Assembly: GCF_019285775.1 (NCBI RefSeq)
Contig: NZ_CP079105.1
Location: forward strand, 2,976,001 to 3,040,000
Length of the DNA: 64,000 bases
Source: Skermania piniformis
Lineage (GTDB): Bacteria; Actinomycetota; Actinomycetes; Mycobacteriales; Mycobacteriaceae
Direction of reading: 5' to 3'
Shown: one piece after another, positions 18,522 through 28,400 of the stretch
How positions within the stretch are numbered: position 1 is the first letter of the stretch
How the letters are laid out: every line of letters begins with the position of its first letter
Notes under the pieces: generated by a model
What the model was told of the DNA's origin: nothing
The model's database searches: none
The model's input: the letters and a program-made list of their open reading frames with translations, nothing else
Position numbers and translations under genes: made by a program

Positions 18522-19684
18522 TCAGCCGGGACGACGACGAGCTTCTCGACCTTGTCGCCCTTCCCGGTGCTGGGAGTAAGTCCACGAGCGTGCAGGTGCT
18601 TGACGGCAGCGCGGGCGGCCGACTCCCGAACCTGTCCGAAGTATTTGCCGAACACCGCGCGCGGGTGATCTCCGAGCGTAATCGGCTTCTTCTCGGTGAT
18701 GAGAAGCCTGTTGATCTGATCTGCGATGTACGGCACAGCTTCACGCTCGACCTCGTCGATGCTCGGCCAGGCCAGCACAGTCTCGGCTGGCAACAGGTCC
18801 AACTGATCGCCGGCTCGGGCGTCTTCGCGCTGCACCGCAAGCGCACCGGCCGCCTTCCACCAGTCCTCCGTTGCTTTCGCGGCGCAATGCCCGAAATTCC
18901 ACACCCCATGCAGATGTCGGGTGCAGAAGACCAGGTAGTAGACCGGCTGCTGGCGCGGCGCCCGGAGCACGGGCACCACAACGACGTGCGATTCGGTGTC
19001 GCGGCCGAGCTTCTCCGCGAACCGGGAGACGACCGCCTCCACCGCCCCCTCCGTCACTCCTGCGGACAACAGGTCACGCCACCAGTCGCCTCCGAGAGCC
19101 TCATCGAGCCGCCGCATCGACTTTTCGTTCGGCGTGGCAGACCTTACGTGTCCGCCGATCCGGCGAATGGCTTCGAGACTCAGGTTGATGATCATCTCGG
19201 TCGGCGGCCACGCCGCCGAGTCGTTTCGCTTCATCGCCGTCACCAGGTCGACGTAGGGCACCCCGAGCCCGGTCGGGTCCTCGAAAATGAACGTGGGCAA
19301 CGCCGCAACCCGCGGAAGCATCGACGATAGGTGCTCGGCGGCTAGGCCGTTCGTGACGTCGATAGCCAAGCCGTCCGCACGGTAGGGCGCCGCGAGCTGT
19401 GTCAGATCCGCAAAGAAGTCCGCGTTCTTCTCGCACAGGAAAAGGTCGACCGCAACGCCCTGAGACAACTGGTCCTTTGCGAACGTCAGCATGATTCCCG
19501 GCGACCCCAGAGAACCGTTATCATACCTACCTCGCCCGGCGAACCCGTCGATGTAAGCGACGTGCTTGGTCGGAACACTGGTACGAATCAGGAACACCGG
19601 CAGATAGCGCTTCACAAGATGCAACTTGAGCACACCCGGAAGCCGATGATCCTCCCAGTACTTGTCGTTAGCCCCTGTAGCCAT
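18518..19684 (-). CDS. Three-Cys-motif partner protein TcmP
   Basis: 388 residues from ATG 19684, preceded by AAAGAGG at a good distance. Family features are KLHLVKRYLPVFL at the N-terminus, AYIDGFAGRGRYDNGSLGSP (about 43-62), LCEKN, and FEDPTGLGVP near 141. The glycine-rich segment and the acidic position suggest a methyltransferase-like Rossmann fold, though no activity is proven for the family. A winged-helix-like C-terminus (HLHARGLTP) follows. It is the standing partner of the DUF5131 gene facing it. Its start codon and ribosome site lie in a 13-bp inverted repeat, pointing to control of translation. Confidence 0.88.
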   Translation of the reverse strand: MATGANDKYWEDHRLPGVLKLHLVKRYLPVFLIRTSVPTKHVAYIDGFAGRGRYDNGSLGSPGIMLTFAKDQLSQGVAVDLFLCEKNADFFADLTQLAAPYRADGLAIDVTNGLAAEHLSSMLPRVAALPTFIFEDPTGLGVPYVDLVTAMKRNDSAAWPPTEMIINLSLEAIRRIGGHVRSATPNEKSMRRLDEALGGDWWRDLLSAGVTEGAVEAVVSRFAEKLGRDTESHVVVVPVLRAPRQQPVYYLVFCTRHLHGVWNFGHCAAKATEDWWKAAGALAVQREDARAGDQLDLLPAETVLAWPSIDEVEREAVPYIADQINRLLITEKKPITLGDHPRAVFGKYFGQVRESAARAAVKHLHARGLTPSTGKGDKVEKLVVVPAD

Positions 19685-19716
19685 GTTGAAACCTCTTTCC
19701 TCCCATGGCTACAGGG
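19673..19716 (-). promoter_or_regulatory. Start-codon hairpin of the TcmP gene
   Basis: On the coding strand CCCTGTAGCCATG is followed by an 18-nt loop and then CATGGCTACAGGG, a perfect 13-bp stem. The 3' arm contains the start ATG and the first codons (Met-Ala-Thr-Gly). The loop contains GGAGGAAAGAGG, the ribosome-binding site. Folding would bury the start codon while leaving the Shine-Dalgarno in the loop. Alternatively the palindrome is an operator. Confidence 0.6.
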
Positions 19717-19807
19717 TAACGCCGCCCACCGACAGCAATTTTCACGCGAATGCACTGACCGATCCGAATCGGATATATGCACAAGCGATGTCGGCAGTCT
19801 GCGGCCC

Positions 19808-20212
19808 TTTTTCTCTACCGCGCTCGATGGCAAGACCGCTGTGGTCGCCGGTGCCGCCTCAGGTATCGGTGCGCTATCGCGGCGGGCTTATCCGTCAATG
19901 CTGCAGGATTCGACCGCGGCGAGCCGTTCACGAACAACGACCAAGCGCTGTGGAATTCGCTGGTCGCGGTGAACTTCCCGACCCGGTTCGGCTCTCCCAT
20001 GCTTTCCTCGAACCTCTGCTGAGCTCGATACCCCCGCTGTTTGCGTCGCTGTCCGCCGAAGTCCGCGACGGACTGATCCGCGCCATCCCCTTCACCGCTT
20101 GGCGATACCCGGCGAAGTCGCTGACGCCGCAATGTTTTTCGCTTCCGAGCACGCCGGAGCTACGGGATTGTCGCCGTGCCCGAGCACGAGGGCCTTGGCG
20201 TTTTGATCACGC
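19808..20212 (+). pseudogene. Decayed short-chain dehydrogenase gene
   Basis: Fragments of one SDR can be read in order but in changing frames. LDGKTAVVAGAASGIGA (cofactor loop) comes first, then VNAAGFDRGEPFTNNDQALW and LVAVNF. After a frame change VRLSHAFLEPLLSSIPPLFA leads to EVRDGLIRAIPF, and after another shift come GEVADAAMFFASEHAGATG. The segment that should carry the catalytic Ser and YxxxK is missing between LEPLLS and SIPPLFA, so this is a deletion-plus-frameshift remnant that cannot be active. The relatives are SDRs of the 3-oxoacyl or hydroxyacyl type. It lies between the two halves of the helicase-methyltransferase island and suggests past rearrangement there. Confidence 0.75.
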
Positions 20213-20253
20213 AGTTCGTCCTCGTGAGCAGCGTCCGTTGCGACGTTGCACCG

Positions 20254-21237
20254 TTAGGCAGGTTGGGGCGAGAACTGTAGGGAGGAAATGTAATTGCCCG
20301 GCATGACGGTTTGCTCACCGGACCAGCGGTAGGCAACGAGCGCACCGGACCTGACCGCACTGAAGTCGACGCAGGCTGTGTAGGTGGTCCAGTCGACCGA
20401 CTGCTGCGGCGCCCAGCGGCGCCAGTAGTGCCCGTAGAACACCGGAACACGATCGGTGTAGACGTAGCTACGCTCGTCCGCCGGGACCGGCACCGCCGCC
20501 ACCGACGGATACGGCGAACCGTCCTCGGTTGTGAACGATCCACCGATCTCGGCCAGATCGTCCAGCGTGTCGGCCTGCCCGTTCCACCAACGCAATCGCG
20601 CACGATCGCGACGATGACCGTCTTTGTCGAGGAAGGCCGGCTGACCGTACTGCACCAGCCCGACCTCCGGCCCTTTCAGCAGCACCTCGACGGCGGTGTA
20701 GAGCGGGTCACCCTTCGTCGATGCACGAACGAACTGTTCCGGCGCAGTGAAACGGTTGCCACCGACCTCCGACTCGACGACAGCCATCGACGGACCGTGC
20801 CAGCAGGCATGCACGATCCGGATATCGCCCAGATCCAGCCAGAGCGGCAACGTCATGAACCAGTCCAGAAAACGAGAGCGATCGTCGCCGACCACCTGCT
20901 CCAGGAACGCCGCGTGCTGCGCCTGGTTCTTCGCCGAGTGCCGCCGCAGATACTCACCGGGACGCGTCGGGTCCGGCGACGCGAAGGCGATCGCGTTCAA
21001 CTCGTGATTACCCATCGTCACCATCGCCGACCCGGCGTCGGCCATCTCTTTGACGATCTCGAGGACCCGCAGCTGCTGTGGCCCGCGGTCGATCAGGTCG
21101 CCGACGAAGATCGCAGTCCGAACCGGGTGCCGGTATGCACCGGTCGGGTCGCTGCGCTCGTACCCCATTCCGGCCAGCAACGTTTCCAGTTCATCCGCCG
21201 CGCCGTGTATATCGCCGATAATGTCGAATCCATTCAC
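20254..21237 (-). CDS. Calcineurin-like metallophosphoesterase
   Basis: 327 residues from GTG 21237, chosen because the conserved sequence begins at once with NGFDIIGDIHG; upstream extension is unlike coding sequence. The metal-binding motifs are in the right order: GDIHG (7-11), GDLIDRGPQ (near 43-51), MGNHE (near 73), HACWHG (near 155) and a final GHYWRRW (near 275). This is the PP2A/bis-nucleosyl-tetraphosphatase-like phosphatase pattern, close to PrpE-type enzymes. The protein is probably cytosolic, and substrates could be proteins or dinucleotides. It lies on the opposite strand to the island genes, within the interrupted zone, with no visible operon partner. Confidence 0.85.
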   Translation of the reverse strand: MNGFDIIGDIHGAADELETLLAGMGYERSDPTGAYRHPVRTAIFVGDLIDRGPQQLRVLEIVKEMADAGSAMVTMGNHELNAIAFASPDPTRPGEYLRRHSAKNQAQHAAFLEQVVGDDRSRFLDWFMTLPLWLDLGDIRIVHACWHGPSMAVVESEVGGNRFTAPEQFVRASTKGDPLYTAVEVLLKGPEVGLVQYGQPAFLDKDGHRRDRARLRWWNGQADTLDDLAEIGGSFTTEDGSPYPSVAAVPVPADERSYVYTDRVPVFYGHYWRRWAPQQSVDWTTYTACVDFSAVRSGALVAYRWSGEQTVMPGNYISSLQFSPQPA

Positions 21238-21497
21238 ACACGGATGGTCGCACGCACCCCCGACACCCGAGTAACCGCTGATTACGAGGGAACGGCCTGG
21301 ACTCCAAGGTGGACCACCGGGTGCAGCTACCGGGCACCCAGGAAGCTCCTCGCCGCCGCTCGCAGCGGCGCCACCTCGCGCCTGGCGCGGATGAAGCCGG
21401 GCACCGAGGCTCCGAAATCCGCGCAGACCGTCTACGACTGGTTGGCGCACGGCCTCCCTATCGCTCTGCCTCGATCCAGGTCGTTCTGTCGCGGCTT
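21238..21497. other. 260-base gap without a recognisable gene
   Basis: Between the phosphatase start and the SIMPL gene stop. A plus-strand frame reads MKPGTEAPKSAQTVYDWLAH, which looks protein-like but has no good start, ribosome site or clear relatives I can name. It may be another gene remnant. Confidence 0.35.
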
Positions 21498-22100
21498 TCA
21501 TGCACAGCTGGGCAGCACGACGAACCGCGCGTCCACAGCGGCGGAGACCTCGATGTCCTCCGGGACTAGTTCTGCCCCTTGTTCTTTAGGTATCGACGCG
21601 CCGCGCTGGTAACCGCCGCTGGGTTCGTTCGGGGGATAAAGCGACCCTCCGAGCATGCCCACATCGGCGATCGCCACAGGAGCGACCTTGCCGAGTTCGA
21701 GCGCATCGGCGTACAGCTGCGCCCGCGCCAACGCATCACGGACCGCACGCACGCGCGCCAGCCCGGCCAGTTCGTCGCGACGTTTCGCGGTCAGCGCCCA
21801 GCGGACACGCTGGATACGAAAGCCGGTGATGTCGCGAGTGCTGGCGCTCACCCAGTCCGACAGTGCGGTGAAGTCGCGGAACTTGACTTCGACGTCGACA
21901 TCGGCCCGATGGATGAGCGGGAGAATCTTCCCGTCCTTGTTCCACGGCCTCTCGGACGAGGTACGGAGCCGTCCGGCGGACCACCACGTCACCGCCGCGC
22001 GGCCGCCGGTCGTCAGGCGGGCGAGGGAGGCGTGTACGGTGCCACGTTCCGGCGCCTGGAATGCGGAGTACGTCCCGTGGACGACAATCTCGGTAGACAT
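21498..22100 (-). CDS. SIMPL (DUF541) domain protein, possibly shortened
   Basis: 200 residues. SIMPL-domain features include TVHAS in the first strand, VTWWSAGRLRTSSERPWNKD, VDVEVKFRDFTALSDWV, GFRIQRVRWALT and ARAQLYADALELGKVAPVAI, ending with EDIEVSAAVDARFVV. Relatives usually have about 25 more residues between the first strand and VTWW. Here only ARLTTGGRAA connects them, so a small internal deletion is likely and the fold may be affected. There is no signal peptide. The function of cytosolic SIMPL proteins in actinobacteria is not known. It sits among decayed genes in the middle of the island. Confidence 0.7.
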   Translation of the reverse strand: MSTEIVVHGTYSAFQAPERGTVHASLARLTTGGRAAVTWWSAGRLRTSSERPWNKDGKILPLIHRADVDVEVKFRDFTALSDWVSASTRDITGFRIQRVRWALTAKRRDELAGLARVRAVRDALARAQLYADALELGKVAPVAIADVGMLGGSLYPPNEPSGGYQRGASIPKEQGAELVPEDIEVSAAVDARFVVLPSCA

Positions 22101-22151
22101 GCGCGCACCGTATCGGCGGGCACCGACAAGTGAGGTTCTGTAGCAACCCGG

Positions 22152-22280
22152 CTACTGCCACGGGTCGATCATGCCGTCCGCCAAACTTTGGAACGCGTCC
22201 ATGCCCTCTCGGCCGAGGGAGCCATCTCGACGAGGATGTCGATATCGGATCCGGCGTGCGCGGTGCCGCCTTCGTCGACG
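22152..22280 (-). pseudogene. Remnant of a MNT-type nucleotidyltransferase (antitoxin-like)
   Basis: The minus strand reads GTAHAGSDIDILVEMAPSAE in one frame and, after a shift, GREGMDAFQSLADGMIDPWQ before a stop. GSDIDILVE is the metal-binding GxxDxD block of minimal nucleotidyltransferases such as MntA/HepT antitoxins. The preceding GS motif strand and most of the C-terminal part are absent, so this is at best a fragment. It lies directly upstream of the promoter of the giant helicase operon. Confidence 0.5.
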
Positions 22281-22298
22281 TACCGACTCGGCTAAGCT
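22271..22298 (+). promoter_or_regulatory. Candidate promoter of the giant helicase operon
   Basis: TTCGTC and TAAGCT are separated by 16 bases, with the start of transcription expected near 22305. The ribosome site GAGGAGG follows at about 22307-22313 and the 27-aa peptide starts at 22318. This would let the second half of the island be transcribed on its own. Confidence 0.45.
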
Positions 22299-22317
22299 TT
22301 CGTTCCGAGGAGGAGCC

Positions 22318-22401
22318 ATGGACAAGAAGGCTGCCTCGGCGAAGGATCGTCGCGAGGCCGAGGGCGAGAAGTTCCCGGAGTCGTTGCGCGCCAAGGCCTG
22401 A
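22318..22401 (+). CDS. 27-residue charged leader peptide coupled to the giant helicase
   Basis: The ATG at 22318 follows a strong GAGGAGG ribosome site. The peptide begins MDKKAASAKDRREAEG and ends FPESLRAKA: Lys, Arg and Glu rich, with no hydrophobic stretch, probably helical. Its TGA overlaps the ATG of the 2109-aa helicase (TGATG). The helicase itself has no independent ribosome site, so ribosomes ending on the peptide would re-start there. It could be a pure coupling leader, a small partner subunit, or the stub of a shortened gene. I recognise no family. Confidence 0.6.
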   Translation: MDKKAASAKDRREAEGEKFPESLRAKA

Positions 22402-25400
22402 TGTCCGAGCTGCTCCCCCTCACCCAGGCGGCCTCGATCCGGGAGAGCCTGCTCGACTATCTGGGCACCACGTTCGCCCTCGCCGACCCGGACACCCGGC
22501 GCGCGCTGGACGAGTTCCTGCAAGACCCCGAACACGGCATGTTCCGCGGCCCGTATCTGCGGTTGCGGCTGCCGTTCCGCCCCGCCGCCGACGGCTGGCG
22601 CGACTCCCTGGAGTGGTACGAGGGACCGACGCCGTACGGACATCAGGCCGCGGCATTCGCCCGGCTGAGCAGCTACCGGCTGTCCGCCGACCGGCCCCGG
22701 CCGCGGCCGACGCTGGTGGTCACCGGCACCGGCTCGGGCAAGACCGAGGCGTTCCTCTACCCCATCCTGGACCACTGCCGCCGAGCCAAGCGGGACGGGA
22801 TCACCGGAACCAAAGCGATCGTGCTGTACCCGATGAACGCGCTCGCCAACGACCAGGCGGCGCGACTGGCCCGGCTGCTCACCGAGCACGCCGACCTGGC
22901 CGGGGTCACCGCCGCGCTCTACACCGGCGAGGGCGGACCGAAACGCACCAAGGTCACCCCGGACGGCCTGATCACCGACCGCGAGGTGATCCGCGACCTT
23001 CCCCCGGACATCCTGCTGACCAACTACAAGATGCTCGACCAGCTGCTGTTACGGCCGGCCGACGCCGACATCTGGGCCCGCAGCGCAACCAGTCTGCAGT
23101 ATCTGGTGCTCGACGAATTCCACACCTACGACGGGGCGCAGGGCACCGACGTGTCGATGCTGTTGCGCCGGCTCGGTCTGACCCTGAAAAGCCATTGGCC
23201 CGAGGCAGACCCGGCGATCACCGCCGACGACCGGGCGCGGCCGCTGGGCCGGATCACCCCGGTCGCGACCTCGGCCACCCTCGGCGCCGACGGCGACCCC
23301 GCGGCCATGGTGGACTTCGCCCACACCGTCTTCGGCGAGGAGTTCGGCGCCGACGCGGTGATCACCGAGTCCCGGCTCACCATCACCGAATGGGCCGACG
23401 CCGCCGAGGCCCGGGTCCAGGCCGAGGGGTGGGCGGTCGGCGAGCTCTCCCCCACCGGGATGGAGAAACTCGCGCAGGCGGCCGGCGCGGGCGATCCGCA
23501 CTCGGTCACCGTCGCCACGTTGCAGGCGCTCTACGCCGACGGGGCTCACATCGCCGACGACGACGACCGAATCGCAGCCGTCGTTGCCGGCACCGACCCC
23601 ATCCTGGTGGACCTGATCCGCGCCCACCCCGCGTTCCAGCAGCTGATCGCCGCGCTCGCGACAGCGGTCCCGGTCGACGAGGTGGTCCGCTCCGCGGACG
23701 CTCCGGCCGCGGCGATCGACGCACTGGTCACCACGCTGAGCCACGTTCGGGCCACGCACGGCCGGGCCGCGCCGTCGGTGGACGTGCACCTGTGGATCCG
23801 CGAACTCACCCGGATCGACCGGGCGGTCAGCGGTGCTCCGCACTTCGTCTGGGGCGACGACGGCGTGCCACTCGACCTCGACACCACGGCCGGCGGGCCG
23901 TATCTGCCGGCGCTGTACTGTCGCCACTGCAACCGCTCCGGCTGGGGAATCGTGCTCGCCCCCACCGGATCCGACCTCGACGACGACACCGCGATCCGGC
24001 GGCGTGCCGCCCGCCGGGACGACCGATTCCGTGCGCTGATCCACGCCCCGCGCGAAGCTGAGGAACCGGCGGCTCCCGAGACATCTTCGGGCGTAACGGA
24101 TTCCGGCTCGGGCCTGCGCTGGCTGCGGATCGCGGACCGCCGGCTCACCGTGGCCGCACCGGACGCGGCGCAGCTCGCCGAAGGCGGTGCGATACCGGTG
24201 CTGCTGCATGTCTCCGACGAGGCGGGCGCCGACTCGAAACACGATGTGTGCCCGGCCTGCCGGCAGCGCGACGGTATCCGGTTCCTCGGGTCGGCGATCG
24301 CCACCATGCTGTCGGTGTCGCTGTCCACCCTGTTCGGTACGCCCGACCTGAACCCGCGGGAGAAGCGGGCGCTGGTCTTCACCGACAGCGTGCAGGACGC
24401 CGCGCACCGAGCCGGATTCGTCCAGGCCCGCTCGCACACGCTCACGCTGCGCACGCTGATCCGGCACGCGCTGGCCGACGGCGCGCCCACCGACCTGGCC
24501 ACGCTGGTGCACCGGATCATCGATCAGGCCGGCGACGCCGGGCAGCGCTTCCGGATCCTGCCGCCCGACCTCGCCGAGCGGGACGCCTTTGCCCGGTTCT
24601 GGACCGAGCCGCCCGGTGGGGTGCCACCCGCCGTATTGCGCCGTGTGCGCCGCCGAGTGCTGCTCGACGTCCAGCTGGAGTTCGGGTTGCGCAGCGGTGT
24701 CGGCCGCACCCTGGAACGCACCGGCACCGCCGCCGCCGACGTCGAGGTGCCCGACGCGGTACTGCGGGCGTGCGCCCGGGACGCACTCGACAGCGACGGG
24801 GTGCAGATCGCCCTCGACGTGGTCGATCCGGCACGCTCGCTCGGCTGGGTGCGCGGCGTACTCCAGCACATGCGGGCTCGGGGCGCGATCGAGCACGAGT
24901 GGTTCACCCGATTCCGGGCCGAGGACGGCAACCGCTGGTGGATCACCGGCGGTCGACGACGCGACGAGGGCATGCCCGGGTTCGGCCGCGGCAGTTCCGC
25001 GCCGGGGTTCCCGGTGCTCGGCGGGCCGACCGCCGACACCGATCTGGAGCCGATCGGCTCGGCCCGCGGCTGGTACGCGCTGTGGACCGCGAAGGCACTC
25101 GGGGTGAGTTCCGCCCAGGGCGCCGTGCTGGCCCGGCTGCTGTTCGCCCGGCTGCGCAGCCGTGACGTGCTCGGCGACGCCACTTCCCCGACCGGCGCAC
25201 GCACCTACCACCTGCCCGTCGAGTCGGTGGTGGTCCGTACGATCACCGACCTGGACTCGGCTGCTGTTGCCCTGTCCTGCACCGTGTGCCGCGACACCGT
25301 CGTCGCCGGTCCGGCGACCGTGGCCGCGTTGTCCGGCGGACCGTGCCTGGTGGCCCGCTGCGACGGAGTCCTGCGTTCGCATCGCATGGCGGACAACTTC

Positions 25401-28400
25401 TACCGTCGGATGTATGCCGCGAACGACGTTCGCCGGGTGGTGGCGCGCGAGCACACCAGCCTGCTGCCCGACGAGCTGCGGCTGGCGTACGAGAACGGGT
25501 TCAAGCAGACCGACCCACCGCCGGACGCGCCGAACGTCCTGGTCGCCACCCCCACCCTGGAGATGGGCATCGACATCGGCGACCTCTCCGCGGTGCTGCT
25601 GTCCTCGCTGCCGCGCACGGTCGCGTCCTATCTGCAGCGGGTCGGCCGGGCGGGCCGGCTGACCGGCAACTCGCTCGCCCTGGCCTACGTCACCGGCCGG
25701 GGCGACCAGCTGCCGCGATTCGCCCGGCCGGAGACCACGATCAACGGCGCGGTGCGGCCGCCGGCGACCTACCTCGACGCCGAGGAGATCCTGGCCCGCC
25801 AGTTCGTTGCGTCGGTGGTCGACCGGCTGGCCCGCCGACCCACCGCGCCGCACCCGCGCACCACACCGGATGCGTTGCGCAGCAGTGAGACCGGAACGTT
25901 CCTCGGCGCAGTGATCGCCGAGGCCGAGCAGCACGCGGACACCTTGACCGAGGCGTTCCTGGCCGGTTTCCCGACGCTCGCCCCGGGCGTCGCGGCGCGG
26001 CTGCGCGACCTGCCCCGGGCGGCGGACGGACCGGGCACCAGCGACCTGGCGCGCCGCTGCCACCGCGCCGTCCAGGAATGGAACCGGCGGCTGGAGCTGA
26101 CCACCCGCCGCCGGGCAGCCGTGCAGGCCGCGCTGCCGGACCTGCGGGCCCGCGCCGAGTCGCCCGCTGCGGTCGACGACGACCGGCGCGAGCTGCGCAC
26201 CGCGGAGGCGACGCTGCGACTGCTGGGCCGCCAGCTGGCGACGATGCGCTCGGAGTATTGGATCGGCGCGCTGGAGTCGTTCGGCCTGCTGCCGAACTAC
26301 ACCCTGCTCGACGACTCGGTGTCGCTCGCGGTCTCGGTGCACTGGCTGGACCCGCAGACCCAGGAGTACGCGCACTCCGAGTTCGAGCTGACGCGCGGCT
26401 CGGCACCGGCGCTGCGCGACTTCGCTCCCGGATCCACCTTCTATGCCCGGGGATTCGCCATCACCATCGACGCGGTCGACCTGGGCGCCGAGGGCGAGGC
26501 GATCCGGACCTGGGTATGCTGCCCGGCCTGCGGCCACGTCCGGGAACTCGCCCCGGAGCTGGACGGCCGCGACGTCCCCGCCCGCTGCCCGCGCTGCGGT
26601 TCCCCCGCAATCGCCGACCCCGCGCAGCAGCTGCCGGTGGTCGAGCTGACCGGTGTGTCGGCGGTGATCCGGCGCGAGGAAGCGACGATCGACGACGCCG
26701 TCGATGAGCGCGCCCAGGAGCGCTTCACCCTGGTTCCTGCCGTGGACATCGATCCCGCCCAGATCGGGCGCCGCTGGTTCGAGACCGGACTGGGGCTGGG
26801 CGCGACCCGGCTGCGCCGCCTGGACATCCGGTGGATCAATCTGGGGCGCAGCGGAACCGGCGGCGCCACCCGTATCTTCGCGGGAGTCAAGGCGGACGCC
26901 GCACTGTTCCGGGTCTGCCGGGAATGCGGCAAGCTCGACACGTCGACCGGCCAGAACCGCCGGGACGAACACCGGCCCTGGTGCTCGCGGCGGACCGCAG
27001 CCACCGAGGATCCGGCGAACATCGCACTGGCGCGCCGGCTCAGCACGGAGGGGCTGCTGTTGCGACTGCCCGTCTCGATCACCCTCGGCGACTCGTTCGC
27101 GGTGCCGTCGCTGGCGGCCGCGCTGCAGCTCGGTCTGCGGGAACGGATCGGCGGTGACCCGACCCACCTGGCGATCCTGCCGATCGTCGAACCCTCACTG
27201 CGCGGGGACAATCCGACCGCGCTGCTGCTCCACGACCTGGTGCCCGGCGGCACCGGCTACCTCGCCGACTTCGCCGACCCCGCGGCGGTGTGGGATGTGC
27301 TGTACCGCGCCTGGCAGGTGGTATCGCACTGTCCGTGTGCCGACGAGGGCAAACTCGCCTGCGAACGGTGCCTGCTGCCGTTCGCGGCCCCGGCCGACCT
27401 GGCCTGGACCGCGCGCGCGGCCGCCGAACGACATCTGGCGAACCTCCTGGCCGGCCGTGAGTTCGGTCCCGGCGAGGCGCCGGTGATCCCGGACGCGATG
27501 AGCTGGGTGATCACCGAGGCCGAGCCGACCGATCCCGACGACGGCGAATCCCATCTGGAACAACGCTTCCGGATCGCCCTGCGGGCGCGCTTGGATGCGC
27601 TGGGCGCGACGGTCACCGAGAAGCCCGGCCCGAACGGGGTCGTCTGGGATATCGGCCTCGGCGCGGGCAACCGGTGGACGCTGCGTCCCCAGGAGCTCGT
27701 GCTCGGCAGCAGACCCGACTTCGTGCTCACCTCCGCGCGCGGTGGGGTACCACCGACCGCGATCTTCACCGACGGCTGGAACTACCACGCGAGCCCGGCG
27801 CACAATCGCGTCGCCGACGACGCGGAGAAGCGACAGAACCTGCGTGACGGCGGCTATCAGGTGATCGCGGTGACCGCCGACGATGTGGCCGGCACCACCC
27901 GCCCGTCGGCGATGCTGCGGCGGGCAGACCGGGCGATGGTGTTATCGCATTTCGGCGCCCGGATCACCCCGGCGACGCTGGACCTGGCGTTCGGCACTGC
28001 CGTGGATCTGCTGATCGATTGGGTACAGCAACCGCGGCGGGAGAATCGGCGGGCCCTCGCCGGGGTCGTGCCGATTCTGGCACTGATCGCCGCGCACCAG
28101 ACCGGTGGGCAGCGGACCGCGAGCGCCTCTACCACGGCGGCCGCAGCCGCAGCTCTGGCCGGGACGGCCGACCCGGGACCGGGCAACATCATGATCTGCC
28201 GATCCGGCACCTTCGCCGCCGCGATCGATGGCGCGGCGGGCGGTCCGAGCGCGGTCAGCGTGGTCCTCGACGACGCCCCCGACCGGCTCGGCGACCATGC
28301 GAAACCGGCCTGGCAGGAGTGGCTGCGCTGGGCGAACTTGCTGAACTTCGGCCAGTTGCCGACCACGATCACCACCAGCTCCGGAATCGGCGACACCGCA

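Noticed and set aside
23049-27167. A 1372-codon open frame opposite the giant helicase gene
   Set aside because: It is rich in Arg, Gly and Val with no domain motif, while the plus strand shows full helicase motifs. Long antisense frames are expected at this GC content.
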